Part shown: piece after piece, positions 25,401 through 35,729 of the stretch
Layout of the letters: each line of letters begins with the position of its first letter
Numbering within the stretch: position 1 is the first letter of the stretch
Notes under the pieces: model-generated
What the model was told of the DNA's origin: nothing
The model's database searches: none
What the model saw: the letters and a program-made list of their open reading frames with translations, nothing else
Position numbers and translations under genes: made by a program
Source: Panagrolaimus kolymaensis
Lineage: Eukaryota > Nematoda > Chromadorea > Rhabditida > Panagrolaimidae
DNA: 64,000 nucleotides
Direction: 5' to 3'
Assembly: GCA_028622995.1 (NCBI GenBank)
Contig: JAJQJQ010000029.1
Location: forward strand, 992,001-1,056,000

Positions 25401-28400
25401 TTTTTCAATTTTTATTTTTCGTTTTTTTGGAAAAAGAATACGACGATTTTTGATTTTTTTTGCCATCAAAAATTATATCTTTTTTGAATATGTATGCTAA
25501 TTAATATTTTTTGATTATCGTTGTGTGCTACTTGAACCCAAAATAAAAGTTCAAGTAGAAAGCGATTACATAGATGCTCTTCTTCCTCGGTCAAAAAATC
25601 TATCTGGCATTCATGCTTCTGCAATCTTTATTTTTACTCTTTTTTCTCTTTTTTTCTCGAACACACTACGAAAAAATAAATGAAAAATAAAAAAAGCGAA
25701 GGAGGAAGCTAGCTCAAAAGAAAAAAAGTAGCGTCCTCTTTTTTTTTGATGTTTAAAATATAAAAAAAGAGAGAAAGCCAAAGCCAAAAGCAAAAAGGGA
25801 ACAACTAAAATAAAATTTGAGGAGGGGAAAGATGCTTATTTTCTTTGGACTTGACTTGGCTTGCGTCCAGCTGCAAAAATTTTAAATTGCGATTGCAAGC
25901 AGGCAAGCAAGCAAAAACATTCATTATTACTGCTTGCGGCAGCGTCGGCAGCGGCGACTAACGACAGGGCTCGTTTTTTATGCCACCACCACTGCTGCTA
26001 TTGCTGCCCGCTGCTTGCTTTTCTGACAACTACTGACTACTGACGGACTATTGATGCTCGTCGCTTGCTATTTTGGCTGCTGCCTGTCTGTCACTCGCCA
26101 TTATATATATTTTTCTTTTTGTTGTCGTTGTTGTGAAGGTCATATTCCTCATTTCTTCTTCTTTCCCTCCACCCTCCCTCTCTCTTTTTTTCCTCTCATT
26201 TTTCTTCTTCGTGTCCTTTTTCTTTTAAAATTTTTTTTCTCGCTCATTTTCGACATACATAGATTTTGTGTTGTTTACACTTTGGCTTCGTGCCAATCTT
26301 TTGGTTTTTCTTTTCTTTTTTTGTTATGGAATTAAAACAAACTTTGGGCGTGAATAATGGTTTCTTTTTCCTTATTTAAATATCTTATTTAGTGATTCAT
26401 AATTTTTTAAAGAAAATAGTGTTAAAATAATTTACGATGACTAAGTTTTAATAGGGAGTATATTTTTGAGAGCGTTTTAAAGAAAGAAGTGTTTTATTTA
26501 ATTTTACGATTGCTTTGGGGCATTAGTAGTTTTTATTAGTTTTACTTTATTGGAAAATAAAATGTAATTAAGGTTGCTTGGTTTAATTTTTGTGTTTAAA
26601 ATTCTTTCTTTTATATTATTTTAAAAATAAAAGCTAAAAATAAAGTTTAATTTTTACAAAACTTTGAACCCTTAATGTTAATTACCCAGAAAATTTATAA
26701 ACTTCTAAAACAAAAGTAATTTTCTTAATTTTAGTTTTATCATTTTTTCGTTTTAATTCCAGAAAAATTTTACACTTTAGAATTGTTTAAATTGACTCTT
26801 AAATTCTTTTTTGATTTTAACGAATTTCGTGTATTACTCTTCGAAACATTGAAATCTTGTTTTTAGTAACTTTCGTTTTAAGGCATTTATCAATTTTTAT
26901 TTCGTTTCAATAATCATAACTTTATAATTTTATTTATTTAGTTGACGAACACGGAAATCCAATTCTTTCCGATCCCAATCCATTTGAAGAACATCACGGC
27001 GGTCATCATACCACCCATACCCATACTGAAACCGTAGTTACTCAAGAAGGATATCCATCAAATATTTCAGCTATGGAAACTAACTATCCCATTCCTTATC
27101 GATCAAAACTCACCGAACCCTTCGAACCTGGACAAACTTTACAAGTTAAAGGTAAAACTGCGGAAGATTCCGTTCGATTCACCGTTAATCTTCATACTGC
27201 TTCCGCTGATTTCTCTGGAAATGATGTTCCTCTTCATATTTCAATTCGATTTGATGAAGGCAAAATTGTTTTCAACACCTTTAGCAAAGGTGAATGGGGA
27301 AAAGAAGAACGCAAAAGGTAAGCTTTTTAGAATTAACCGAAATTACGTGGAGCCTTGCGACGAAAAAAAAAGCAAAATTAAAGAATAAAAGAAATATAAA
27401 TAAAAAAATTTGCCATGGAAATTAAAAAGATTTTGCATTTTTAATAAAAAATTTAATTTATAATAGCTTTTTTTACAACTTTTTGATTCCAGACTCTCAG
27501 TTATTATCGAAACTTTTATTTTTTATTTGAGATTTTGGGTTATTAAAAAACCATAAAAAATATTTAAATTTCCATTTAGGACCAAAATTTTGCATTTTAG
27601 ATAAACCATTAATTTTCCTAATTTTTTTTAGCAACCCATGGAAACGTGGAGATGACATCGACATCCGAATTCGAGCTCACGACAGCAAATTCCAAATTTT
27701 TGCTGATCAAAAAGAAATTAAAGAATATGAACATCGAGTTCCCCTTTCATCCATCTCTCATTTCAGCATTGATGGAGATGTTTTCATCACCCATATTCAT
27801 TGGGGAGGCCGATATTATCCCGTTCCATATGAATCAGGAATTCCCGGGGAAGGTATTGCACCTGGCAAAACTTTGGTCATTTATGGAACTCCCGAAAAGA
27901 AGGGCAAACGATTCCATATCAATTTATTAAAGAAAAATGGTGATATCGCTCTTCATTTTAATCCTCGATTTGATGAAAAGGCTATCGTTCGAAACTCTTT
28001 ACTCTCAAATGAATGGGGTAATGAAGAACGTGAAGGCAAACTTACTTTAGAAAAGGCTGCCGGATTTGATCTTGAAATTCATAATGAAGCTTATGGATTC
28101 CAAGTAAGTAAACATTTTAATTATGTATATTTTTTGACCGAAAAAACGCTTGTCATTTTTCATTTTTAAAATTTGATCGAAATTAAAAAAATTTAAATTT
28201 GATAAATAGATTTTCTTTTTTTTTTTGGCAAAAATAATAATAAGCATGAGCTATCACCAATTTCAGTGAAGAGATTCATTTTACTAAAAAATTTAAAATA
28301 AAAAGTGTATATTTAAATTTATCAATTTTTTTGTTAAAAAATACCATTGATGGCTTCGGAAAATTTAAATGATACAGAAAATTTGTAAAAAAAAATTTTC

Positions 28401-28648
28401 GTGATAAATCCCATTTTTCTCCAAAATTATAAGAATCTCTGAAAATTTGAAACATTTTTGTATAAAGCTTTGATTTAATTTTTTTGTAATCTCATTCATT
28501 CATTTTACAGATCTTCCTCAATGGTGAACGCTTTGCCACTTATGCTCACCGAACTGAACCCAACGATCTTCATGGAATCCAAATTGGTGGAGATGTTGAA
28601 ATTACTGGCATTCAAATTGTTGATAGCGCTCCTCATCATCACACTTAA
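16430..28648 (+). CDS. lec-1: Tandem-repeat galectin, LEC-1 type
   Basis: Beta-galactoside-binding lectin with two carbohydrate-recognition domains (CRDs). Exons 16430-16472, 26942-27317, 27632-28103 and 28511-28648 give 342 aa. Residues 1-60 are a His/Thr-rich extension (EEHHGGHHTTHTHTE) longer than I expect for C. elegans LEC-1. CRD1 spans about 64-200 and CRD2 about 208-337. CRD2 has the canonical galectin set: H-F-NPR, then a V and an N, and NEWGNEER with the sugar-stacking Trp. CRD1 keeps the EWGKEER block but has HISIRFDE in place of HxNPR, as I recall for LEC-1. There is no signal peptide, consistent with non-classical export. The first intron is about 10.5 kb. An in-frame ATG at 27073 would give a 284-residue protein without the extension, so a second promoter inside intron 1 is possible. 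Exon 1 rests on phase and splice sites alone. Confidence 0.9.
16473..26941 (+). other. Very long first intron of the galectin gene
   Basis: GT at 16473, TTTATTTAG acceptor ending at 26941. The sequence is AT-rich with long T runs. Exceptions are GACGACGAC or GTCGTCGTC runs (19345, 21768, 25138), a GC-rich palindrome at 23141-23153, a perfect 7-bp hairpin at 19718-19742, a GCAAGC/CTGC-rich patch near 25895-26040, and a polypyrimidine tract near 26155-26215. I see no credible exon on either strand and no transposon open reading frame. Confidence 0.6.
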
Positions 28649-29609
28649 ACATCAAAACAACCCTATCAAAGTTCAATAACAATGCCGTCCAACAAACAAA
28701 TAACAAAACTAAACATTTTTTTTGGTTTTTCTTTAAAAAAGAAAAAAATCGCCTAATTTTATCCTATTTTTTTTAAACAAAATTTTAAAACTCGCTAGAA
28801 AAAAAATATAAATTTTTGAGATTCTTTTTAAACAAAAATCCTTTCTTTTTTAGTTATTTTTTTTAAATTCCTAAAAAATTATAATACCTTTTTCGATTAA
28901 ATAAAAGTTTTTTCTTAGAAAAATGTTAGCTAACAAAAAAAAATTATTCCCGCCAGAATAACTGCCGCCAGAGTTTTTCCGAAAAAGAGCTTTCATCAAT
29001 TTCGATATTTTCTGGCCTTTTTTCTTCCTTTCTTTTTTTTATAAACAAAAAATTAAATATAAAAAAAATTTTTGCCTGCTTTTTTGAATCGAAAAAAAAA
29101 ACTTTTTATTTGTTTTATGTTTAAAAATTTAAATTTTTTTGTAATGTTTTTCATTAATATGCTAATTTTTTCATGTTATACGGTGGTTTTTTCTATCTTT
29201 CTATATATATTTTTTTCTGTAAATGGTTTAAATAAATTTACTTCAGGCGATATAAGAGATTGGGAATTTAAAAATATTTAAATTTGAACAAAGAGTTTAT
29301 TGATTGTGGTTTTAATATTATCAATTTATCATCAAATAAAGAACACAAAAAATCAAAGAAAAAAATGAATAAAATATTCATGAAAAAATTTAGTTTAATA
29401 AAACCTTCAAACTCAAAACAACTTTTTTTGTGAATGAAATCTAAAAGGACAAAACTAAAACATACATAAAATAGTATATGAAATATTTAGTTTTTATTCG
29501 ATTAATTAAAATTTAATAATAAATAATTTTGTTGTAAATAAATTTGCTATAAAAATTTAATAAATATATCTTACATTTAGTGCCGATTCAATCAGAGCAA
29601 TTAAATAAA
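28649..29609. other. Intergenic; galectin 3' UTR and a repeat
   Basis: Galectin 3' UTR with ATTAAATAAAAG near 28900, then low-complexity AT sequence and the repeat described at 29490-29600. No coding region supported. Confidence 0.4.
29490..29600 (+). repeat. Dispersed repeat, copy 1
   Basis: About 110 bp starting TTTTTATTCGATTA and containing AATAATTTTGTTGTAAA, AATTTAATAAATATAT and TTACATTTAGTG...ATTC.ATCAGAGC. It matches 32513-32622 at most positions with small indels. In copy 2 it forms the 3' UTR of a small gene. Confidence 0.6.
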
Positions 29610-29870
29610 TTAAATATTCTTTCGTTGCTTTTGAGTTTCAGATGATTCTAAACTTTTGTCATTGTCTTCAGGTGAATTTGGTTTGTTAGGATCCTCAACG
29701 GAATTGGAATTACTCACAGTATCGATTGGATTTGGAGCAGCTTGTCGAAGTACCCGTTTATAAATGTTTGAGAAATGAATCATTTCATTATTATTATTTC
29801 GAATAATAAAACTCGAAGTTAATTGAATTAAACAAATAAATAAAACAAAAGCGACAAAAGTAAATTTCAT
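29610..29870 (-). CDS. Small secreted peptide precursor
   Basis: Single-exon 86-aa reading frame starting at MKFTFVAFVLFICL, a clear signal peptide of about 22 residues. The rest is hydrophilic and Asn/Ser/Asp/Glu-rich with no cysteines. A dibasic site (IYKR followed by VLRQAAPNP) near residue 40 could release a C-terminal peptide. A CATAAAAGT box lies about 57-65 nt upstream. No family is recognised; it could be a neuropeptide-like or effector-like secreted peptide. The start was chosen at the Met that begins the hydrophobic segment, since the upstream Met adds polar residues before it. Confidence 0.6.
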   Translation of the reverse strand: MKFTFVAFVLFICLIQLTSSFIIRNNNNEMIHFSNIYKRVLRQAAPNPIDTVSNSNSVEDPNKPNSPEDNDKSLESSETQKQRKNI

Positions 29871-29926
29871 TTTTGTTGTGAAACTTGTATTTGGAAAAAA
29901 TAGCAAAATTTTTTAATTTTGGTGCG

Positions 29927-29935
29927 ACTTTTATG
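29927..29935 (-). promoter_or_regulatory. TATA-like box of the small secreted peptide gene
   Basis: CATAAAAGT on the minus strand, just upstream of the 29870 start codon. Confidence 0.35.
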
Positions 29936-30578
29936 TCAAAAAAAAAGATCAAACAAAAAACAAAAATGTTAAAACTCCCCTGTATAATTAATAATATGGA
30001 ACTTATGTTTGATAAAAAAAAAAATAGCAAAAAAATATTTACGAAAACTTTAACAGATTAAGAGAAAATTTATGTATGTATGATGGTTGGATTTTAATAT
30101 CAATAATGTGATAGAAAGTTTTCATAATATTTCTAAAATATCAATTTTCAGATTTAAAAAAGAAAAAAGTTTCATGTTAGAAAACTAAAATAATGAAAAT
30201 GAATGTAAAGAAATGACTTTTGCCGCAGCGGTCATAACTCGAAGAAAATAAAAATATTAAAAGTCTAATCTTACTTTATTTTGCAAAAAAAAATTTGATC
30301 ACAAAAAAAATGACACAACAAACTTCATAAATCGTGTCACTTCTGTAACTGAAAATAAATAGTTTTAAAAAAATATATAGTAATAGTAATTATCTTTGTT
30401 TTTGCATTTGCAAAAGTTCAACGCTACCAAGACATGACGTTTGTTTCAATTTGATCTTGATGTTCGCCAACAAAAAAAAACTTGTACTTTTGTGGTAAAA
30501 GAAAAGAAAAAAAAACAACGACACAAAAGTCACAAATTATGTCTTTCTTTTATGGTTTCTTTCAAGTTTTCTTGAGGG
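29936..30578. other. Divergent intergenic region
   Basis: AT-rich sequence between two small secreted-protein genes. No supported gene. Confidence 0.4.
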
Positions 30579-30586
30579 TATAAAAG
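30579..30586 (+). promoter_or_regulatory. TATA box of the Pro/Gln-rich secreted protein gene
   Basis: TATAAAAG about 100 nt upstream of the ATG at 30686. Confidence 0.55.
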
Positions 30587-30685
30587 GAAATTGCAAAAAA
30601 ATAAAATAAAGTTAAAAGATCAGCAACAGTTTTTTTTTCTTTTTCTTATTTACGTCATCTTAAAATTTAGAGAACGAAAATAAAA

Positions 30686-31491
30686 ATGTTGGGTTTAAAA
30701 TTTTTGTTATTAATTTTTTTATTTTCTGTTGTTGGAGCAGAGATAGTCGCTGATTACCCAAATATTGTAAAAAGTTTAAATGGATTTTCTGCAATTTTGG
30801 ATTTTTCCAAGGCTAAAGAAAATGTTAATCAGAAACCAACAAATGGAGCGGAAATCGTTAAAAAAGTGGTAATAAATAGTTTTAAAAAAATAAATGAAAC
30901 AAAAATATTTGTTCTGAATTTATTTATGCTTTTAAAAATTCTCAAAAAGCAAAAATCCTGAAATTACAAATTTCCTCAAATTTTTTATTGCAACATAAAT
31001 GCCAGATGCACAATATTAGCCGCCATAATTAGAAACCATTTTTAATAATTTTTAATATTTTTTTATAGACAAAACCCCCAAACGATGGTGGTATTAGCGA
31101 AGATACCCATCAACTTCTCTTAGGCATAGTTCAAATGCTAAACACTCATTATGACACTCCCAATGAAAACCAAAATGACAATAACGCCGATAATGAAGAA
31201 CAACAACAAATTGAAGAAATCCAACAACATATTTTTTATCCTCCTCCCCAACAAAATGGATTTTTTTACACTGGTTTTATGTCTAATTTTCAACCTCCTC
31301 CACCACCGCCTAATTTTGAAATCCGCCACTCAGAAGAACAAAAATTGCCAGAGCAAAATGATGATGGCCAAGAAACACAACAACAAGGACAGCCAGGAAA
31401 TGCATTGGAAGGATTTTTAATGAAAGAATTATCAAAGAATCCTGAATTAATCAAAAATTTATTTTATTTTGTTGCAAATGGACAAAAATAA
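30686..31491 (+). CDS. Secreted Pro/Gln/Asn-rich protein
   Basis: Exons 30686-30868 and 31069-31491 encode 201 aa. Residues 1-18 are a signal peptide (MLGLKFLLLIFLFSVVGA). The middle is Asn/Glu/Gln-rich (NENQNDNNADNEEQQQIEE), then comes a Pro cluster (FQPPPPPPNFE) and a Gln-rich stretch. The C-terminus is a short ordered-looking segment (LEGFLMKELSKNPELIKNL). There are no cysteines and no transmembrane segment after the signal. I do not recognise a family; the composition suggests a disordered extracellular protein. Two donor positions 3 nt apart (30866 or 30869) keep frame; GTAATA at 30869 is preferred. Confidence 0.65.
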
Positions 31492-32015
31492 AGTTGATCC
31501 ATCCCGGACTTTGCTTTGTAAATATTTTTATAAAAAATTGTAGTTTTGTGTAATGTGTAAAAATTAATATATTTTAGCAGTTTTAAAATAAAATATAAAG
31601 AAAGAAGTCTAAAGCCAAGAAATTTTAAACTTTTAGAAATGTGATTAGTTGCAATAAATTTTCCTGATCAAAGTGGAAGCCATAAAATTTTCATTTCACG
31701 CTTGTTTAAAAGTATTTTTATAAATATTTATTAAATAAATTAAAATTATATGCATGATGTAAACGGATGTTTACGACGTTTTACTGATATTTTGACATTG
31801 ACGCGGCGCCGTATTATCAGTTGTCCTAACAAAGTCATGCGTTGTACATAAAAATAATAGATGTGAAAGATAAATTTTATCAAAATTTTTATTAGGATCC
31901 TCCTCTTCTTGTTATTTAAGAAGACTATCAAAAAAAAATTTAAACAACTTTTAGATTTTTTTTGATTTTGACGCTGAGGTGTAGAGTTGTGTCGAAATTA
32001 TTGACTATCATCAAA
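31492..32015. other. Intergenic
   Basis: 3' UTR of the Pro/Gln-rich gene, then AT-rich flank. A palindromic GTAAACGGATGTTTAC at 31759-31774 contains two opposed forkhead-like half sites; significance unknown. Confidence 0.35.
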
Positions 32016-32497
32016 ATGCCTTTATTTGGCGCTCATCCTCGAACACATGTTGCAAATGCAAGTCCTCACGCGATATATGTCAAAGTTGATACTAATGTTA
32101 TTCCATCCATAATTGTTGAACTTGGAGGCAAATATGGTGGAATTAAATATACTGAAAATGTTGATAAAGTTTTAAGAGCAGGTAAATCTCAAAAAAAAAA
32201 GTTATACACAAAAAAGAAAATATTTACTTTTTAATTTTAGGTTATTGTACAATTCAATCTGGAGAGATGTTGGTTTTTGAACCACCTGTAGGACTTTTTG
32301 ATGGTACATGGGTTAAACGAGCAACAGTTTATATTTCTGTTATAAGTCAACAAAATGACCAATTAATTACAATTCATGATAATTTAACTAGGAAAGATAA
32401 TAGCAGCATTATTGTTACACCAGATAATAATGTACGTGATACTGAAATGGGTCACATTTGGAGAGATACGAATGGAATCGATTATAAACATAATTAA
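32016..32497 (+). CDS. Small intracellular protein, unrecognised
   Basis: Exons 32016-32181 and 32241-32497, giving 140 aa. No signal peptide or membrane segment. Sequence begins MPLFGAHPRTHVANASPH, then alternating hydrophobic residues (AIYVKVDTN, PSIIVELGG, RATVYISVIS) consistent with a compact beta-rich fold. It ends in a polar tail with a MGHIWRDT motif. The start is the Met at 32016; an upstream in-frame extension is possible but carries no recognisable sequence. I cannot name the family or propose a function. The splice junction restores a Gly codon in phase 1. Confidence 0.65.
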
Positions 32498-32512
32498 TTT
32501 TTATGTAAAATT

Positions 32513-32622
32513 GGGTTTTTATTTGATTATTGAAAATTTAAAATTAAATAATTTTGTTGTAAAATAATTTGTTATAAAAAATTTAATAAATATATTTTAC
32601 ATTTAGTGCGATTCCATCAGAG
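32513..32622 (+). repeat. Dispersed repeat, copy 2
   Basis: Matches 29490-29600. It lies directly downstream of the stop codon at 32497 and provides that gene's AATAAA (in TTTAATAAATATAT). Confidence 0.6.
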
Positions 32623-32639
32623 CTTATTCTGTATAAAAT

Positions 32640-33228
32640 CAGAGGAGACAACCCATTTGATCGAAAAACAATTTGATCGAAAACCCAATTGCTCGAATTT
32701 CACAAAAGGGCCAATTGATCGAAAAAACAAGTCCTCGAAAGGCCATTAGATTGAATTTTACAGTTTTGAAAGGACATTTGATCGATTTTTTCTTCTTCTT
32801 GATTTTTCAAAGAAAATTTTTTTTTTTTAAATGGCGGGAAAACCTTGGTTTGACTCGATTTTTTTTGCATTGTAAAAGACACAGCTGCATCTGATGAAAC
32901 ATTTTGTAGTTTTTTTTTGATTGAGGGAGGGAGTCAAACAAATTACTTTTTAATGTTGCCATTAAACCATCATATCGTGGCGTCTTCTTTTCCCGTTACA
33001 ACAAGTTTTCGAAGAATGAAGGAAGCTATGTAAATCATCTATGGCCTCACAGAATGGATCGCTATCGCCCTAAAGAGGCATGAAGAGGCAAATATAAATT
33101 GGTAAGTAAAAAACAGACAAAGAATCACCCATCGAGACCTTTCGATCAAATGGAGTTTCGATTTTTTTTTCTCGAGCAATTGGGTTTCGATCAAATGGCG
33201 GGGAGCCAAAATCAGATTCTAGCAAAAA
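32640..33228. mobile_element. Foldback or MITE-like element with TTGATCGAAA repeats
   Basis: The left end carries several ATTTGATCGAAA-type repeats (32655-32790), including GATCGAAAACCCAATTGCTCGA. The right end carries the same words inverted (TTTCGATCAAATGG at about 33140 and TCGAGCAATTGGGTTTCGATC at about 33171). The outermost bases also match partly in inverse orientation (AAAATCAGA on the left, TCTGATTTT read inverted from the right). There is no transposase frame inside, so it would be non-autonomous. Boundaries are approximate. Confidence 0.55.
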
Positions 33229-33309
33229 TGATGTAAAAAAATATTAAAGTTTTAAAAGATATCGTAAATCAAAAATTGCAAAAATAATAAAGCAATAAAA
33301 CATTCTTGC

Positions 33310-33442
33310 TTAAAGGAACATTCTCAGTTTGGCTTTGGACAAAAACCCGCGAATTTCAAATTTACGTGTCAATTACTGTCATTACACGTAAATTTGAAAT
33401 TCGCGGGTTTTGTCCAAAGCCAAACTGAGACTGTTCCTTTAA
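33310..33442. repeat. 133-bp near-perfect palindrome
   Basis: Arms of about 59 bp run from TTAAAGGAAC to ACGTGT, then a 14-nt spacer, then the inverse arm ending GTTCCTTTAA. The arms differ only at a CATTC/CAGTC pair and one A in a poly-A run. TTAA at both ends may be a target-site duplication. The transcript would form a long hairpin. Confidence 0.8.
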
Positions 33443-34210
33443 TTACATTTTTTGTTCAAAATGCTTTTGTTTTGGGGCAAAATTAAATTTTATTTTATGC
33501 AAATTTTTTTTCGTTTTATTGAAATTGAACAAATTTCTTCCAAAATTTCTATACTATTTCATAAAGAAGAATATCAATTCTCGCTATTTGTATTTATAAA
33601 TAAGTCGACTGAAAAAAAGGCTTTCTTCGTTTAATTGGCAATTAAAGTATTGTTTAAGTAATAAATATATTTTTTTTAAAACCAAATTTGAGAAACAACG
33701 ATGCAACAAAATATGTCTGGCCTTCCATATTTTAGATATGCTTAAAAACAAAACACAAATTTTTCTTTAATGAGATGATTTCTCCATTATATGAGATAAT
33801 AACTGCTAACAATGTCAATAAAAATATGAGTTGAAAAAATACGTCTAATTAATGCAAGTCAAATAAGTTTTTATGGAGTTGTAAAATAAAAAATATGGTA
33901 TCAGAGAAAAAAATAAACGAAGGAGAAAAATTTTGGTTTTTTTGTCTTATTTTTAATAAAGGGAAATTATGAAAATCAATAATAAAAATGGGTTTTTATC
34001 GAAATTAAATAAAGCTTTGATCATTTTTTAAAAACATTCATAACGAAAATAAAATTCTACCAATGTTTTTTTTATCTTTAAATTTTTGAGTTAATTTTTA
34101 TAAGTTTTCTAAATTACGTATCGTTTTCCTTTGGAAAGCTGCAAACTTTGTTATTTTTTTAGTCTGGTGTCTGTTATAGTTTGTAAAAAAAAAGAAGAAA
34201 AAAGAAGGCT
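33443..34210. other. Intergenic
   Basis: AT-rich, with no supported gene. Confidence 0.35.
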
Positions 34211-34577
34211 TTATGTGAAACAATTTCTACCAGCCAAAAAAATTAAAATAATAAAAAAGATATATCCAAAATCATGAAACTTAATTATTTTTGATGTTTG
34301 TTTTAACAAATATTTCCACATTGTTTTTGAAATATGCTTTTTGGTATAATTTTAAAAACAAAGATAAGCAGGCGGAGTTAACAAATGAATAAATGTCAAA
34401 ATCAAAAATATTACCAACTTTGCATTTAACTCGTTGTTACCAAAGTAATATTTAATATAACATTGTTGTTGAATTCGAGATTCGAAAGAGTAAAAAATAA
34501 TTAATAACCCAACACTAAGTCTTGCAACAAGGACAAAAAATCTTTTCGCGATCACTAATTTTTTGTTTTGGAAACAT
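34211..34577 (-). pseudogene. Broken copy of the small membrane-protein gene
   Basis: Closely matches the intact gene at 39690-40195 from its transmembrane region to its stop codon (GLLIIFYSFESRIQQ, YYFGNNELNAKLVIF, then NYTKKHIS). A TTA codon of the intact copy is TAA here, after AYLCF, cutting the protein short. At the 5' end a MFPKQK segment resembling exon 1 is fused directly to the exon 2 region in the wrong frame, without the intron. One copy also has an extra Gln codon (QQQ). A non-functional duplicate is the best reading. Confidence 0.75.
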
Positions 34578-35729
34578 TTTTAGATGTCTATTTTTCAAAA
34601 ATAAAATAGAAAATTTTTAACAACAAAGGTTTTTTTAGAAGTTCAAGTTTGACATACACCAAATAAAAATGAGTCTGAAAGAAAAAGTTTATGATTTTTT
34701 TTGTCATATTTTTATGCATTCAGCTGAAAAGTTACCAAATTTCTTTTTCTAGTTTCTTTCCAAATTTTCCTTAATTTTTTTTCCTTTATAAAAATAAAAA
34801 CAGTAATCTCCACTCAACTTCATTTTTTTAAATAAGAAACACGATACTTAACTTAAAAACATTTGAAAAAAAATAACAATTCTTTCTTCAGTGATCTAGA
34901 GATCCATTGCAAATTAAGTTTTTTTTGTTACACACTTGAAATGTTTGGCATTTCAGCTTTGAAAATAAAAAGAAAACAATTTAAATAAAGATGCAAATCT
35001 ATATTTCTTATTAACCATTTTTCGATTTTTTTTTATATCATTTTGATCCAATGGAGTTTAAATAAATGAATTTTCGAAATAATTCCTTTAGATGCAAGAA
35101 AATGACGATCTTTTGAGCCAAGTCTAAACATCCGTTTTATATTTTTTTCTTGTCCTTTGCTAAACAACATACATAATTACGAAAGAATAAAAAAAAATGC
35201 AATAAAAAAAACGTTTGCATTTTTTCTTGTAAATTTGACATTTGACGAAAGCGCAAAAGGTGTAATTTTTTTTTCTCTGTCGAAACAAAAAATTTCTTGT
35301 GGCTTTTATTTTTCACAAACCTGCCTGCTTTTTTTGCTTTTGCTTTGCTGATGTTATAATTTTTTTTCACAACCACAAAAACAGATCGGGAGTTTTTTTT
35401 ATCAAACTTTTCCAATCTTTTTAGTGGGAATGTTTAAACGTTTTTTTTTTATACATCGCTTTTTTGTGAACGTTAGCTTGCTTTATTTTTTGTTTCGAAT
35501 AAAAAAACATTTAATTTGATTTTTTGATTTTAAAAAAAACTTATTTTATTTTAAGCTTTTTTTATCTGTAAACTTGGCGACGTTGAAATTCAAATTCTAA
35601 AATAGTGTCGCTAATTTTTTTTTTGAAATCGACAATTAAAAAGTATCTAATTTTCAAATTTGTCCAATTTTAGTTTTCTCAAATAAAAATAAAACTATTT
35701 TTTCAATCCGTGTTTTAAAAAAATTCGAT
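34578..35729. other. Intergenic upstream of the HELQ gene
   Basis: AT-rich sequence without a supported gene. Confidence 0.35.

Noticed and set aside
24895..26335. Frames with runs of Cys, Leu and Phe in the galectin intron
   Set aside because: Arise from TGCTGC and TTT repeats; inconsistent across frames.
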